From contig DASWQH010000008.1 in assembly GCA_036403815.1 (NCBI GenBank), positions 140,842 through 204,841 of the forward strand: DNA of 64,000 nt, read 5' to 3'. Under the pieces are notes generated by a model. That model saw only the letters and a program-made list of their open reading frames with translations. It was not told the DNA's origin and ran no database searches. Within the stretch, counting starts at the first letter, position 1, and the number at the start of each line of letters is the position of its first letter. Source of the DNA: JACVRN01 sp036403815 (GTDB lineage: Bacteria; Acidobacteriota; Blastocatellia; Pyrinomonadales; Pyrinomonadaceae). Made by a program: the position numbers and the translations under genes. Of this stretch, positions 39,923-47,875 are shown in pieces.

Positions 39923-41437
39923 ATGCTCGAACTTCAGCCTGCGACATTTGAGGATTTTGTGCGCGAGGCGGCGCGGGGCAACGTCGTGCCTGTTGTCCGA
40001 ACTGTGCTTGGGGATTTACAGACACCCGTGGGCGCGTTCATGCGTGTGGCGGGCGATGCGCCTTATGCGTTCCTGCTGGAATCGGTCGAAGGCGGCGAGC
40101 GCGTCGCGCGCTACTCTTTCCTGGGCGCGAATCCTGAGATGGTCGTGCGCGGGCGCGGCGGGAAAACTTTGATAGAAGTCGGCAGTGAAAAGATGACCGG
40201 GCGCAATGAGCGCGCGGTTGATTTCCTGCGCGAGCATTTCAGGGCTAGAAAATTAGCGCGCACGCGCAGCAGTCTTGCTCCGTTGGCGGGCGGCGCAGTT
40301 GGCTTTTTCTCTTATGACGCGGCGCGCTGGTTCGAGCCTGTTCTGGAAAAAGGTTATGAGAGAGAGCCTGCGTGCGACGATGCAGTGTGGATGTTCTATC
40401 GCACGCTGCTGGCTTTTGATCGCGTGCGCCAGCAGGTGTTGATAACGTCTGTGGTCTTTACGGAAGAGGCCGGTGGAAGCCGCATACGCCTGCGCGAGCT
40501 TTATGACAGTGCTGTGGCGGAGACCGAGCGCATCGAAAATCTTTTACTGGAAACGCCCGCACTCAAAGCGGAATCTAAGCGGCAGACGGACGAGGGGGCT
40601 TCCGCGCAGTTTCAATCGAACTGGACGCGCGAGAAGTTTGAACAGTCAGTGCGTGACATCAAAGAGCAGATAGCGGCGGGTGAGTGTTATCAAGCGGTGC
40701 TCTCGCAGAAATTCAGGAAGCGTGTGACGGTTGATCCCGTTGCTATCTATCGTGCGCTCAGGGCTACGAACCCGTCGCCTTATATGTATCTGCTGCGCCT
40801 GAAAGGTGAAGCAATCATAGGCGCTTCGCCGGAGATGCTGGTCAGGTGTCGCGGGCAACGGCTCGATTATCGTCCGATTGCGGGTACGCGTAGACGCGGC
40901 GCGACCGAAACTGAAGACTGGCTCCTTGGCGAAGAGATGCGCACGGATGAAAAAGAGATAGCAGAGCACATGATGCTGGTTGATTTGGGGCGCAACGACC
41001 TTGGACGCGTGGCGGATTATGGCTCGGTCGAAGTCGGCGAGCTAATGACGATTGAGCGCTACTCGCACGTACAGCACCTGGTCACATCTTTGCGCGCACG
41101 CCTACGCGATGGTCTTGATCGCTTCGACGCGCTGGCTTCCTGTTTTCCTGCTGGCACTGTGACGGGCGCGCCGAAGGTTCGCGCGATGGAGATCATACGC
41201 GAGCTTGAGCCGGAAGCGCGCGGCGTTTACGCAGGCTCAATCGGCTATATGGACTACGCTGGCAATCTTGATTCGTGCATAGCGATTCGCACCATCGTCA
41301 TCAAAGACGGGGAAGCCACCGTGCAGGCCGGAGCCGGAATTGTTGCCGACTCCGTGCCGGAGCGCGAGTATGAAGAGACGGTCAACAAGGCGCGCGCGCT
41401 CGTACGCGCCGTCGAGATGGCCGAGAAGGGACTATGA
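39923..41437 (+). CDS. trpE: Anthranilate synthase component I
   Basis: TrpE makes anthranilate from chorismate with ammonia from TrpG. The feedback-binding motif is AFLLESVEGGERVARYSFLG (LLES, Trp site). The catalytic C-terminal half has LKGEAIIGASPEMLVRC, RPIAGTRRRG, LGEEMRTDEKEIAEHMMLVD, FPAGTVTGAPKVRAMEI and AGIVADSVPEREYEE. The 504 residues fit. It opens the trp cluster. I saw no leader peptide with Trp codons. The stop overlaps the start of the cyclophilin gene (ATGA). Confidence 0.95.
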   Translation: MLELQPATFEDFVREAARGNVVPVVRTVLGDLQTPVGAFMRVAGDAPYAFLLESVEGGERVARYSFLGANPEMVVRGRGGKTLIEVGSEKMTGRNERAVDFLREHFRARKLARTRSSLAPLAGGAVGFFSYDAARWFEPVLEKGYEREPACDDAVWMFYRTLLAFDRVRQQVLITSVVFTEEAGGSRIRLRELYDSAVAETERIENLLLETPALKAESKRQTDEGASAQFQSNWTREKFEQSVRDIKEQIAAGECYQAVLSQKFRKRVTVDPVAIYRALRATNPSPYMYLLRLKGEAIIGASPEMLVRCRGQRLDYRPIAGTRRRGATETEDWLLGEEMRTDEKEIAEHMMLVDLGRNDLGRVADYGSVEVGELMTIERYSHVQHLVTSLRARLRDGLDRFDALASCFPAGTVTGAPKVRAMEIIRELEPEARGVYAGSIGYMDYAGNLDSCIAIRTIVIKDGEATVQAGAGIVADSVPEREYEETVNKARALVRAVEMAEKGL

Positions 41438-42261
41438 ATCATAGATGCAAAATTGTAGGGGCAGGGCTAGTCCCTGCCCGTCGCGCAAATGCGCGAAAAT
41501 GGATACGCATTTATTCAATCTTGAATAAAGGATGTGGTTTATCATCGCGCTCGCGCACGATACGGGCAGAGGACTTGTCCCTCGCCCCTACAGTTTTGTT
41601 ATTCCTGCTCTTAGCTTCTTTTTCAATCGTGAATGCTCAGGAAGGTTCCGCGCCTCAAGCGCCTAAGAAGATTAACGAACGTGGCGCGGCAGCCGCAGCA
41701 ACGGCGCAGAAGAAGCCGGAGCCTTTCGACGGCGCGAGCGTGACGAAGATGGCCGAGCAATGCGTGACGCTCGATACGGAAAGCGGAGTGATTGTGATAG
41801 AGATGCTGGCAGAGGCTGCGCCTGAGACCGCAAGAAACTTTCTCAATCTGGCCGCAACGGGCGTGCTTGATACGACCACCTTCAGCCGCATCGTTAAGGG
41901 TTTCGTCATACAGGGCGGCAATCTCTCCACGAGCGAGCGCTGGAGCATGAGCGAGGGCGGCGGCGCTGTGCTCTGGGAGCGTGCGCGGCGCACGATTCCT
42001 GATGAGCCGAACTACGTTAAGCATGTGCGCGGCATAGTCTCTATGGCACGCTCGGATGCGCCTAACAGTGCGACGACCCATTTTTTCATCGTAGTCAGCC
42101 AGGAAGCCTCAAGCCTTGACGGTAAATTCGCAGCCTTCGGGCGCGTCAAGAACGGCATGGAGGTCGTTGACGCCATTAACAACATGACGACCGAAGGCGA
42201 AAAGCCTGCGAAGCCCGTGCGCATCAAGCGCGCAACTGTTGCGCCCTGTGTGAAGCCATAA
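41434..42261 (+). CDS. Exported peptidyl-prolyl isomerase (cyclophilin) with an element in its signal region
   Basis: The cyclophilin domain (about 105-270) shows CVTLDTESGVIVIEMLAEAAPETARNF, FSRIVKGFVIQGG, GIVSMARSDAPNSATTHFFI and FAAFGRVKNGMEVVD, so it should be active in proline isomerisation. The hydrophobic stretch LLFLLLASFSIVNA at about residues 55-69 is a signal peptide core. Codons 7-53 are encoded by repeat R2, apparently inserted between the MNHRCK n-region and the core without breaking the frame. The start ATG overlaps trpE. It may be secreted or periplasmic. Whether the extended signal works is unknown. Confidence 0.8.
   Translation: MNHRCKIVGAGLVPARRANARKWIRIYSILNKGCGLSSRSRTIRAEDLSLAPTVLLFLLLASFSIVNAQEGSAPQAPKKINERGAAAAATAQKKPEPFDGASVTKMAEQCVTLDTESGVIVIEMLAEAAPETARNFLNLAATGVLDTTTFSRIVKGFVIQGGNLSTSERWSMSEGGGAVLWERARRTIPDEPNYVKHVRGIVSMARSDAPNSATTHFFIVVSQEASSLDGKFAAFGRVKNGMEVVDAINNMTTEGEKPAKPVRIKRATVAPCVKP
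41454..41592. repeat. TGTAGGGGCAGGG-type element R2 inside a coding sequence
   Basis: It starts TTGTAGGGGCAGGGCTAGTC and ends GGACTTGTCCCTCGCCCCTA. The net addition, counted from 41452 to 41592, is 141 bases, a multiple of three. A related copy is R1 at 2101-2240. Confidence 0.85.
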
Positions 42262-42266
42262 CGGTA

Positions 42267-43118
42267 ATGAAAGGGAAGCTAATCCTCATCAGAAAGTTTA
42301 GAAGTATGTTGATTGTCAGACCAGTAATCCTCTTAATCTCTATGCTGCTCGTCCTTGCGGGATGCGGCGTAGACCAGAGCAACGTCAAGCCCAGTCGAGA
42401 GAATGCGCGGCGTGCTCTTAATTTGCGCGGGATAGAGTACAGCGAGCAATCTTTTCTGGCCTATGCAGCGGCGGGCGATGTCTGGGCTGTGAATGCTTTC
42501 CTGGCCGCAGGTATGAATCCGAACGCCAGAAATGAGAAGGACGAGACCGCCTTGATTGTGGCTGCGACTAAAGGCGACGTTGAGATAGTCAAAGCGCTGC
42601 TCAATGGAAACGCAGACATCAACGCCGTGGACAGAGAGAAGCGCACGCCGCTCATGCGCGCTCTGATATATGAGCGTGAGGAGGTGGCTAGAATGCTGCT
42701 CGACAGGAAGCCCGATCTGAATATGCAGGAGAAGTTCGGCCAGTCATCGCTCATGATAGCTTCGTGGAGAGCGCCAGGGCTTGTGCCTGTAATGTTAGAG
42801 CAGGGCGTGAACGTCAATCTTCAGGACAATGAGGGTGAAACGGCGCTCGTGCGCGCCGCAATGGCCGCACGCGCAGACGTTGTGCGCGCACTGCTACAGA
42901 AAGGCGCAGACCCTAATCTCAAAAACATACTTGACGGCACGCCTCTGATGTTCGCCGCCGCCAACGGCCACATAAATGTCACGCGCGAGCTTGTAGCAGG
43001 CGGGGCGAACATTCACCTCAAAGATAAAAAGGGACGCACCGCTCGCATGTGGGCTGAGAAGGGCAACCACACAGAGGTTGCAACCTTTCTTCGCAACGCC
43101 GAAGAGGGGAAGGCATAA
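42267..43118 (+). CDS. Ankyrin-repeat lipoprotein
   Basis: A lipobox-type signal ending LVLAGC precedes about six ankyrin repeats, for example LAYAAAGDVWAVNAFLAAG, NARNEKDETALIVAATKGD, NAVDREKRTPLMRALIYERE, NLQDNEGETALVRAAMAARA and NLKNILDGTPLMFAAANGHI. It is therefore a membrane-anchored protein-binding scaffold. The start is ATG 42267 or 42306 (the second gives a more usual signal). It lies five bases after the cyclophilin gene, between trpE and trpG. I know of no direct role in tryptophan synthesis. Confidence 0.82.
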   Translation: MKGKLILIRKFRSMLIVRPVILLISMLLVLAGCGVDQSNVKPSRENARRALNLRGIEYSEQSFLAYAAAGDVWAVNAFLAAGMNPNARNEKDETALIVAATKGDVEIVKALLNGNADINAVDREKRTPLMRALIYEREEVARMLLDRKPDLNMQEKFGQSSLMIASWRAPGLVPVMLEQGVNVNLQDNEGETALVRAAMAARADVVRALLQKGADPNLKNILDGTPLMFAAANGHINVTRELVAGGANIHLKDKKGRTARMWAEKGNHTEVATFLRNAEEGKA

Positions 43119-43123
43119 TAAGA

Positions 43124-43184
43124 AGTGAGCAGTGAGCAGTAGAACGTAATGACTGCTCGACTCGCTTACCGCTCACCGCTTACT
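43124..43184. repeat. Heptad-repeat hairpin H11 (upstream of trpG)
   Basis: The left arm is AGTGAGCAGTGAGCAGT and the right arm is a complement with some drift (GCTTACCGCTCACCGCTTAC). The arm reaches to three bases before the trpG ATG. Confidence 0.8.
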
Positions 43185-43187
43185 CTT

Positions 43188-43754
<567 letters not shown>

Positions 43755-43760
43755 CGAGAG

Positions 43761-43814
43761 AAGTTTTCAGTTTTCAGAAGAAGAGCGCCCGTTTTTACTG
43801 AAAACTGAAAACTG
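43761..43814. repeat. Heptad-repeat hairpin H12 (trpG-trpD junction)
   Basis: The arms are AGTTTTCAGTTTTCAG and CTGAAAACTGAAAACTG around AAGAAGAGCGCCCGTTTTTA. The trpD ATG is 12 bases after it, following TTAATTGTTCTT. Confidence 0.88.
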
Positions 43815-43826
43815 TTAATTGTTCTT

Positions 43827-44945
43827 ATGGCTGATGGACAGAGAGCCGAAGGAGGCAGGCCGTTGTGGCTGTTGCCGACGCCTGCGCGTAAGGACGAGCC
43901 GCAGGCGGGCGGGGGCTTGCGCGCTATTTTGCTGCGGTTGATGCGGGGCGAGAATCTGGCGCGTGGTGAAGCCTCGGCGCTGCTGGATGCTTTGCTTGAC
44001 GGCGAGGCGACGGATGCTCAGATTGCCGCGGCGCTGGTGGCGCTTGCCCTCAAGGGTGAGACGGTTGAAGAACTGGCAGGAATGGCAGAGGCTATGCGCG
44101 CACGCTCTGTTCGCGTCAACTGTTGCCACGAGCATTTCATAGACACAGCCGGGACGGGTTCGAGTTATGCGAAGACCTTCAATGTCTCTACCGCCGCCGC
44201 GTTCGTCATAGCGGGCGCAGGCTTGCCCGTAGCCAAACATGGAAGCCGCGCGGCGACGAGCCGTTCGGGAAGCGCAGATGTGCTGACGGCGCTCGGCGTC
44301 AACGTCTCTGCCGAGCGGGCAGTCTCAGAGATGTGCCTGAATGAGCTTGGCATCTGCTTTATGTTCGCGCCTCTTTATCATGCGGCGACGGCGCGCGTGG
44401 CCGGTGTGCGCAGAGAGCTTGGCGTGCATACGACCTTCAATCTCTTAGGCCCGCTCACGAACCCTGCGGGAGCGCCACGCCAGATTATAGGCGTATGGCA
44501 CAAAGCTCTGGTCGAGCCTCTGGCGCGCACGCTCTCTCTGCTTGGCACGACGCGGGCATGGGTCATGCACGGCAGCGACGGTCTTGACGAACTGACGCTT
44601 GCGGGAAAGAGTTTCGTCGCTGAGGCGAGCACAGGCAGCGAAGTAAAAACTTTTGAAGTCGAGCCGGAAGACTTTGGCCTCAAGCGCTCCGTCCTTGAGC
44701 ACCTGCGCGGCGGAGATGCTGAGATGAATGCGCGTATGATACGCGAGGTCTTAACGGGCGAGCGCCGCGACGAAGCGCGCTCTCTGGTCATCATCAACGC
44801 GGCAGCAGCGCTCTTCGTCGGCGGCAGGGCTGAAGACTTAACAGAAGCCGCGCGCCTTGCAGCGCAGAGCCTGGACACTGGTGCCGCGCATGACAGGCTG
44901 AGCCGACTGGTCGAAGCGACAAATAAAGAAAGGGGAAAGGGTTAA
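43827..44945 (+). CDS. trpD: Anthranilate phosphoribosyltransferase
   Basis: TrpD attaches phosphoribose to anthranilate. Landmarks are NLARGEASALLDALLDGEAT, IDTAGTGSSYAKTFNVSTA, VAKHGSRAATSRSGSADVL, ALGVNVSAE and DGLDELTLAG. The PRPP loop reads GTGSSY rather than the usual GTGGDG. The protein has 372 residues, with an extra N-terminal 30 residues of unclear origin (MADGQRAEGGRPLWLLPTPA). The start ATG at 43827 follows hairpin H12 and is without a Shine-Dalgarno sequence; a later start is possible. Confidence 0.9.
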   Translation: MADGQRAEGGRPLWLLPTPARKDEPQAGGGLRAILLRLMRGENLARGEASALLDALLDGEATDAQIAAALVALALKGETVEELAGMAEAMRARSVRVNCCHEHFIDTAGTGSSYAKTFNVSTAAAFVIAGAGLPVAKHGSRAATSRSGSADVLTALGVNVSAERAVSEMCLNELGICFMFAPLYHAATARVAGVRRELGVHTTFNLLGPLTNPAGAPRQIIGVWHKALVEPLARTLSLLGTTRAWVMHGSDGLDELTLAGKSFVAEASTGSEVKTFEVEPEDFGLKRSVLEHLRGGDAEMNARMIREVLTGERRDEARSLVIINAAAALFVGGRAEDLTEAARLAAQSLDTGAAHDRLSRLVEATNKERGKG

Positions 44946-45026
44946 GAGGGTAAACGGGGAAAGGGTTATACGTTTTCTCTGGAAGCCAGCTCTTTCCTTT
45001 TACCCTCTGCACCTTTTACCGCTTAG
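44928..45026. repeat. Degenerate heptad-type hairpin H13 (after trpD)
   Basis: The left arm contains GGGAAAGGGTTAAGAGGGTA and the right CTTTCCTTTTACCCTCTGC and CCTTTTACCGCTT. Pairing is imperfect. The trpD stop codon is inside the left arm. Confidence 0.6.
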
Positions 45027-45263
45027 AAGTTGTTTGAACAGTCAGATTCGCCAGTTGTCCCGTAGGGACAGTTGATAATAGCCCAGCCATTCATGGCTGG
45101 GTTAAAGGGTAAGAAATAAAGTAGAGTCCCGTAGGGACGACTGAAAGCACATGTTCAGTCGTCCCTACGGGACTCTACTTTATTTCTACATGACGTATTC
45201 CCAGTGCTGAAGCACTGGGCTATTATCGTTTCATCCCTACGGGACTTTGAACACAGCTTCTTA
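45024..45263. repeat. Non-autonomous GTCCCGTAGGGAC element (copy C, trpD-trpC)
   Basis: The left end AGAAGTTGTTTGA and right end ACACAGCTTCTTAA form terminal inverted repeats. Inside lie GTCCCGTAGGGACAG, ATAGCCCAGCC...GGCTGGG, a central AGAGTCCCGTAGGGACGACT with its complement, and CCCAGTGCTGAAGCACTGGG. Confidence 0.88.
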
Positions 45264-45273
45264 AGTTTTATTC

Positions 45274-46089
45274 ATGGACTTTCTGACGGAGATAATGGCG
45301 CGCAAGCGTGAGCGCCTGGCGGAAGCCAGGGCGTTGTGTGCGGTCGAGGCTTTGCGTGCGAAGGCTCTTGAGGTGCGTGCATGTGCGCGCTCTCATGCTT
45401 TGCTGGCCGCTTTGAAGGATGGCTCGCGCCTTCATGTTATAGCAGAGGTGAAGCGCGCTTCGCCCTCCAGAGGGGTGATTAACGCAGATATAAATCCGGC
45501 TGCGGTTGCGCGGGCGTATGAGGCGGGCGGAGCGTGCGCCATCTCCGTCCTGACTGAAGAGGATCGCTTTCGCGGGTCGCTGGAAGACCTTCGCAGTGTG
45601 CGTGCGGCTGTCGGTCTGCCAGTGCTCAGAAAGGATTTCATCTTCGACGGGTACCAGCTTTACGAAGCGGCGCAGGCCGGGGCTGATGCTTTGCTCTTAA
45701 TCGTCGCCGCTCTTGACGACGAGCGGCTTGAGCATCTAAGGCGCATCACGGAGGACGAACTCGGAATGGATGCGCTCGTAGAAGTTCACACCAGAGAAGA
45801 GTTGCAGCGCGCCACGGCTTCCGGCGCAACTCTAATCGGCGTCAACAATCGCAACCTGCACACATTCGAGGTCTCAATGGAGGTCTCTGTCGAACTGGCA
45901 AACTTTGCGCCCGCAGCCGCGACGATGGTGAGCGAAAGCGGCCTCCGAACGAAAGATGATTTACAAAACTTACGCGCGCTCGGCTACAGCGGCTTCCTCA
46001 TCGGCGAAACTCTGATGCGTGCAACAGAGCCGGAACAGGCTCTGCGCGAACTGCTGTATGAAGAAAAGAGGTCAGAGGTCAGAGGCTAG
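45274..46089 (+). CDS. trpC: Indole-3-glycerol phosphate synthase
   Basis: The 271-residue TIM-barrel enzyme has the catalytic Lys in IAEVKRASPSRGVI. It also has VLTEEDRFRGSLEDLRSVR, VLRKDFIFDGYQLYEA, LIVAALDD, LIGVNNRNLHTFEV and SESGLRTKDDL. It closes the ring of the indole. There is an element (copy C) immediately upstream and no Shine-Dalgarno sequence. The last residues (KRSEVRG) are coded by hairpin H14. Confidence 0.95.
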   Translation: MDFLTEIMARKRERLAEARALCAVEALRAKALEVRACARSHALLAALKDGSRLHVIAEVKRASPSRGVINADINPAAVARAYEAGGACAISVLTEEDRFRGSLEDLRSVRAAVGLPVLRKDFIFDGYQLYEAAQAGADALLLIVAALDDERLEHLRRITEDELGMDALVEVHTREELQRATASGATLIGVNNRNLHTFEVSMEVSVELANFAPAAATMVSESGLRTKDDLQNLRALGYSGFLIGETLMRATEPEQALRELLYEEKRSEVRG

Positions 46090-46145
46090 AGGTTAGTAAA
46101 AAGAAATTCAACTACTGACCTCTAACCTCTAACCTCTGACCTCTC
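46066..46145. repeat. Heptad-repeat hairpin H14 (trpC-trpF junction)
   Basis: Left arm GAGGTCAGAGGTCAGAGGCT and right arm CCTCTAACCTCTAACCTCTG around a loop AAAAAGAAATTCAACT. The trpC stop is in the left arm; the trpF ATG is about 11 bases after the right arm. Confidence 0.9.
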
Positions 46146-46155
46146 TTAATTGATT

Positions 46156-46779
46156 ATGGTTCGAGTCAAAATCTGCGGGATTACGAATCTTGAGGATGCT
46201 TGCGCGGCGGTTGAGGCGGGTGCGGATGCGCTCGGGTTTAACTTTTATCCGCGCAGCCCTCGTTACATCAGCCGATTGGATGCGCGGCGCATCATAGAGC
46301 AGTTGCCTCCAGATATCCTGACGGTCGGGGTGTTCGTTAATGAGGCCGAGCCGGAAGCGTTGGCGCGCATGGCAGAGGAATCGAATGTTGGCGCGGTGCA
46401 GTTGCATGGCGACGAATCGCCAGCGTACTGCCGCGCGCTTGGTAATCTTTATGTCATCAAGGCGCTTCGCGTCGCCGAAGCTTTCGTGCCGGAGAGCGTG
46501 CTTGAGTATGAAACGGAAGCAATTCTGCTTGATGCTTTTGACCGTCGGGAGCGTGGCGGAACGGGGCGCACATTCGATTGGGATATTGCGCGGCGCGTTC
46601 GCGCGCTTGTCCCTAAACTATATCTTGCGGGAGGACTGTCGGTGGAGAATGTCTCTGAAGCTATAGAAACGGTTCGTCCCTACGCAGTCGATGCGTGCAG
46701 CCGCCTTGAAAGTACGCCGGGCAGAAAAGACCCGGAGCGCGTGCGCTCCTTTATTTCAGCCGTGCATGTTAAACCTTGA
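46156..46779 (+). CDS. trpF: Phosphoribosylanthranilate isomerase
   Basis: Canonical TrpF of about 207 residues: VRVKICGITNLEDA (catalytic Cys), VGVFVN, VGAVQLHGDES, ILLDAFDRRERGGTGRTFDW (catalytic Asp) and YLAGGLSVENVSEAI. It is the normal pathway copy, in contrast to the divergent paralogue at 26140. The start is the ATG at 46156 (a TTG six bases earlier is in frame). Confidence 0.94.
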   Translation: MVRVKICGITNLEDACAAVEAGADALGFNFYPRSPRYISRLDARRIIEQLPPDILTVGVFVNEAEPEALARMAEESNVGAVQLHGDESPAYCRALGNLYVIKALRVAEAFVPESVLEYETEAILLDAFDRRERGGTGRTFDWDIARRVRALVPKLYLAGGLSVENVSEAIETVRPYAVDACSRLESTPGRKDPERVRSFISAVHVKP

Positions 46780-46918
46780 CGGCACGCGCCCCCAATCGGT
46801 TATGCTGGCAATGTGGTTCGGATAATTTGTGAAGGTTACAAGCAGGTTCGCGTTTGCCCCTTAAGCTCACTTCCCCTTGCGTTAAGTTTGACGGTCTTCC
46901 CTCGACAGGACAAATTGA

Positions 46919-47851
46919 ATGAGTTCTCCCACACTGGCACAACAGGAGCGCGCTCGTCTGCGTGAGCAGGGGCGCGTCCTCATAGTCACGGACAATCCGC
47001 CTTCAATCAAATTCGCACCGGCGCTCGAAGATGCAGGGCTTACAGTAGTCGGTACAAGCAAATCGGTCGCCGCCATCATCGCCCTGCGTAGAGCGCGCCC
47101 GCACATCATAGTAGCCGACGCACGCCTTCAGGGCTTGAGCACAAAAGAGCTTGCAAGCCAGTTACAGCGCGCCGAAGAGAGCGCCGTTCCGTTCCTCTTG
47201 GTAGGCACGGATGACTCCACTCTTGAGCGTCGCCGCGCGGCACTGGAAGCGGGCGCGTTCGATTACTTTCAGCTTCCCTCAGAGCTTCCCCTGCTCGTAG
47301 CGCGCACGGCTCAGCTTGTCTCTATACGACAGACTGTGGATCGCCTGCGTGCCGAAGCCGACCGCGATTACCTGACGGGGCTTTTGAATCGCAGGCGTTT
47401 CCGCACGGCGCTCGGCCAGGAAGTCGAACGTTGGCGGCGCTACAACACGCCTTGCGGCCTTGTCATAGTGGACGTAGACCACCTGAAGCGCATCAACGAC
47501 ACACACGGCCATTCGGCTGGCGACGTGGTGATACGTCACGTCGCAAGCGCTATGGCGCAGATGTCGCGTGACAACGACACGGCGGCGAGGCTCGGCGGTG
47601 AAGAGTTCGCGCTGCTGCTGGCGGGCGCGGATGCGGAAAAGGCAATCGCCGCCGCAGAGCGCCTGCGCCAGACGGTCGCAGCCGAAGCCCTCGAAGGCAT
47701 TGGCCGCGTCACCATCAGTCTGGGCGTCGCAGCATGTCCGGCTCACGCACATAGCGAGCGCGATCTTTATGCAGCCTCGGACGCAGCGCTCTACACGGCC
47801 AAGCGTGAAGGGCGCGACCGCGTTTCCATAGCTCCGCTGATTAGCCTTTAA
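46919..47851 (+). CDS. Diguanylate cyclase with degenerate receiver domain
   Basis: Residues about 15-135 are a receiver-like domain. A candidate phospho-acceptor is Asp67 in HIIVADARL, but the usual Lys-Pro is replaced (FQLPSEL) and only Asp25 remains of the acidic pair. Residues about 148-305 are a GGDEF domain: DYLTGLLNRRRF, GLVIVDVDHLKRINDTHGH and LGGEEFALLLAG (active GGEEF). The RxxD inhibitory site (Arg217-Asp220) precedes GGEEF by five residues. It makes c-di-GMP and lies between trpF and trpB, 140 bases after trpF. Confidence 0.9.
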   Translation: MSSPTLAQQERARLREQGRVLIVTDNPPSIKFAPALEDAGLTVVGTSKSVAAIIALRRARPHIIVADARLQGLSTKELASQLQRAEESAVPFLLVGTDDSTLERRRAALEAGAFDYFQLPSELPLLVARTAQLVSIRQTVDRLRAEADRDYLTGLLNRRRFRTALGQEVERWRRYNTPCGLVIVDVDHLKRINDTHGHSAGDVVIRHVASAMAQMSRDNDTAARLGGEEFALLLAGADAEKAIAAAERLRQTVAAEALEGIGRVTISLGVAACPAHAHSERDLYAASDAALYTAKREGRDRVSIAPLISL

Positions 47852-47863
47852 GAGCAGGGGCGT

Positions 47864-47869
47864 TATAAT
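47864..47869 (+). promoter_or_regulatory. -10 box just before trpB (possible leaderless promoter)
   Basis: TATAAT lies six bases before the trpB ATG (47876). Transcription would begin at or next to the start codon. The -35 region (TTAGCC at 17 bases) is weak. No Shine-Dalgarno sequence precedes trpB. Confidence 0.45.
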
Positions 47870-47875
47870 CCCAGC

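Noticed and set aside
43149..43187. N-terminal extension of TrpG
   Set aside because: The codons lie in hairpin H11, and the family begins exactly at MILVIDNYDSF.
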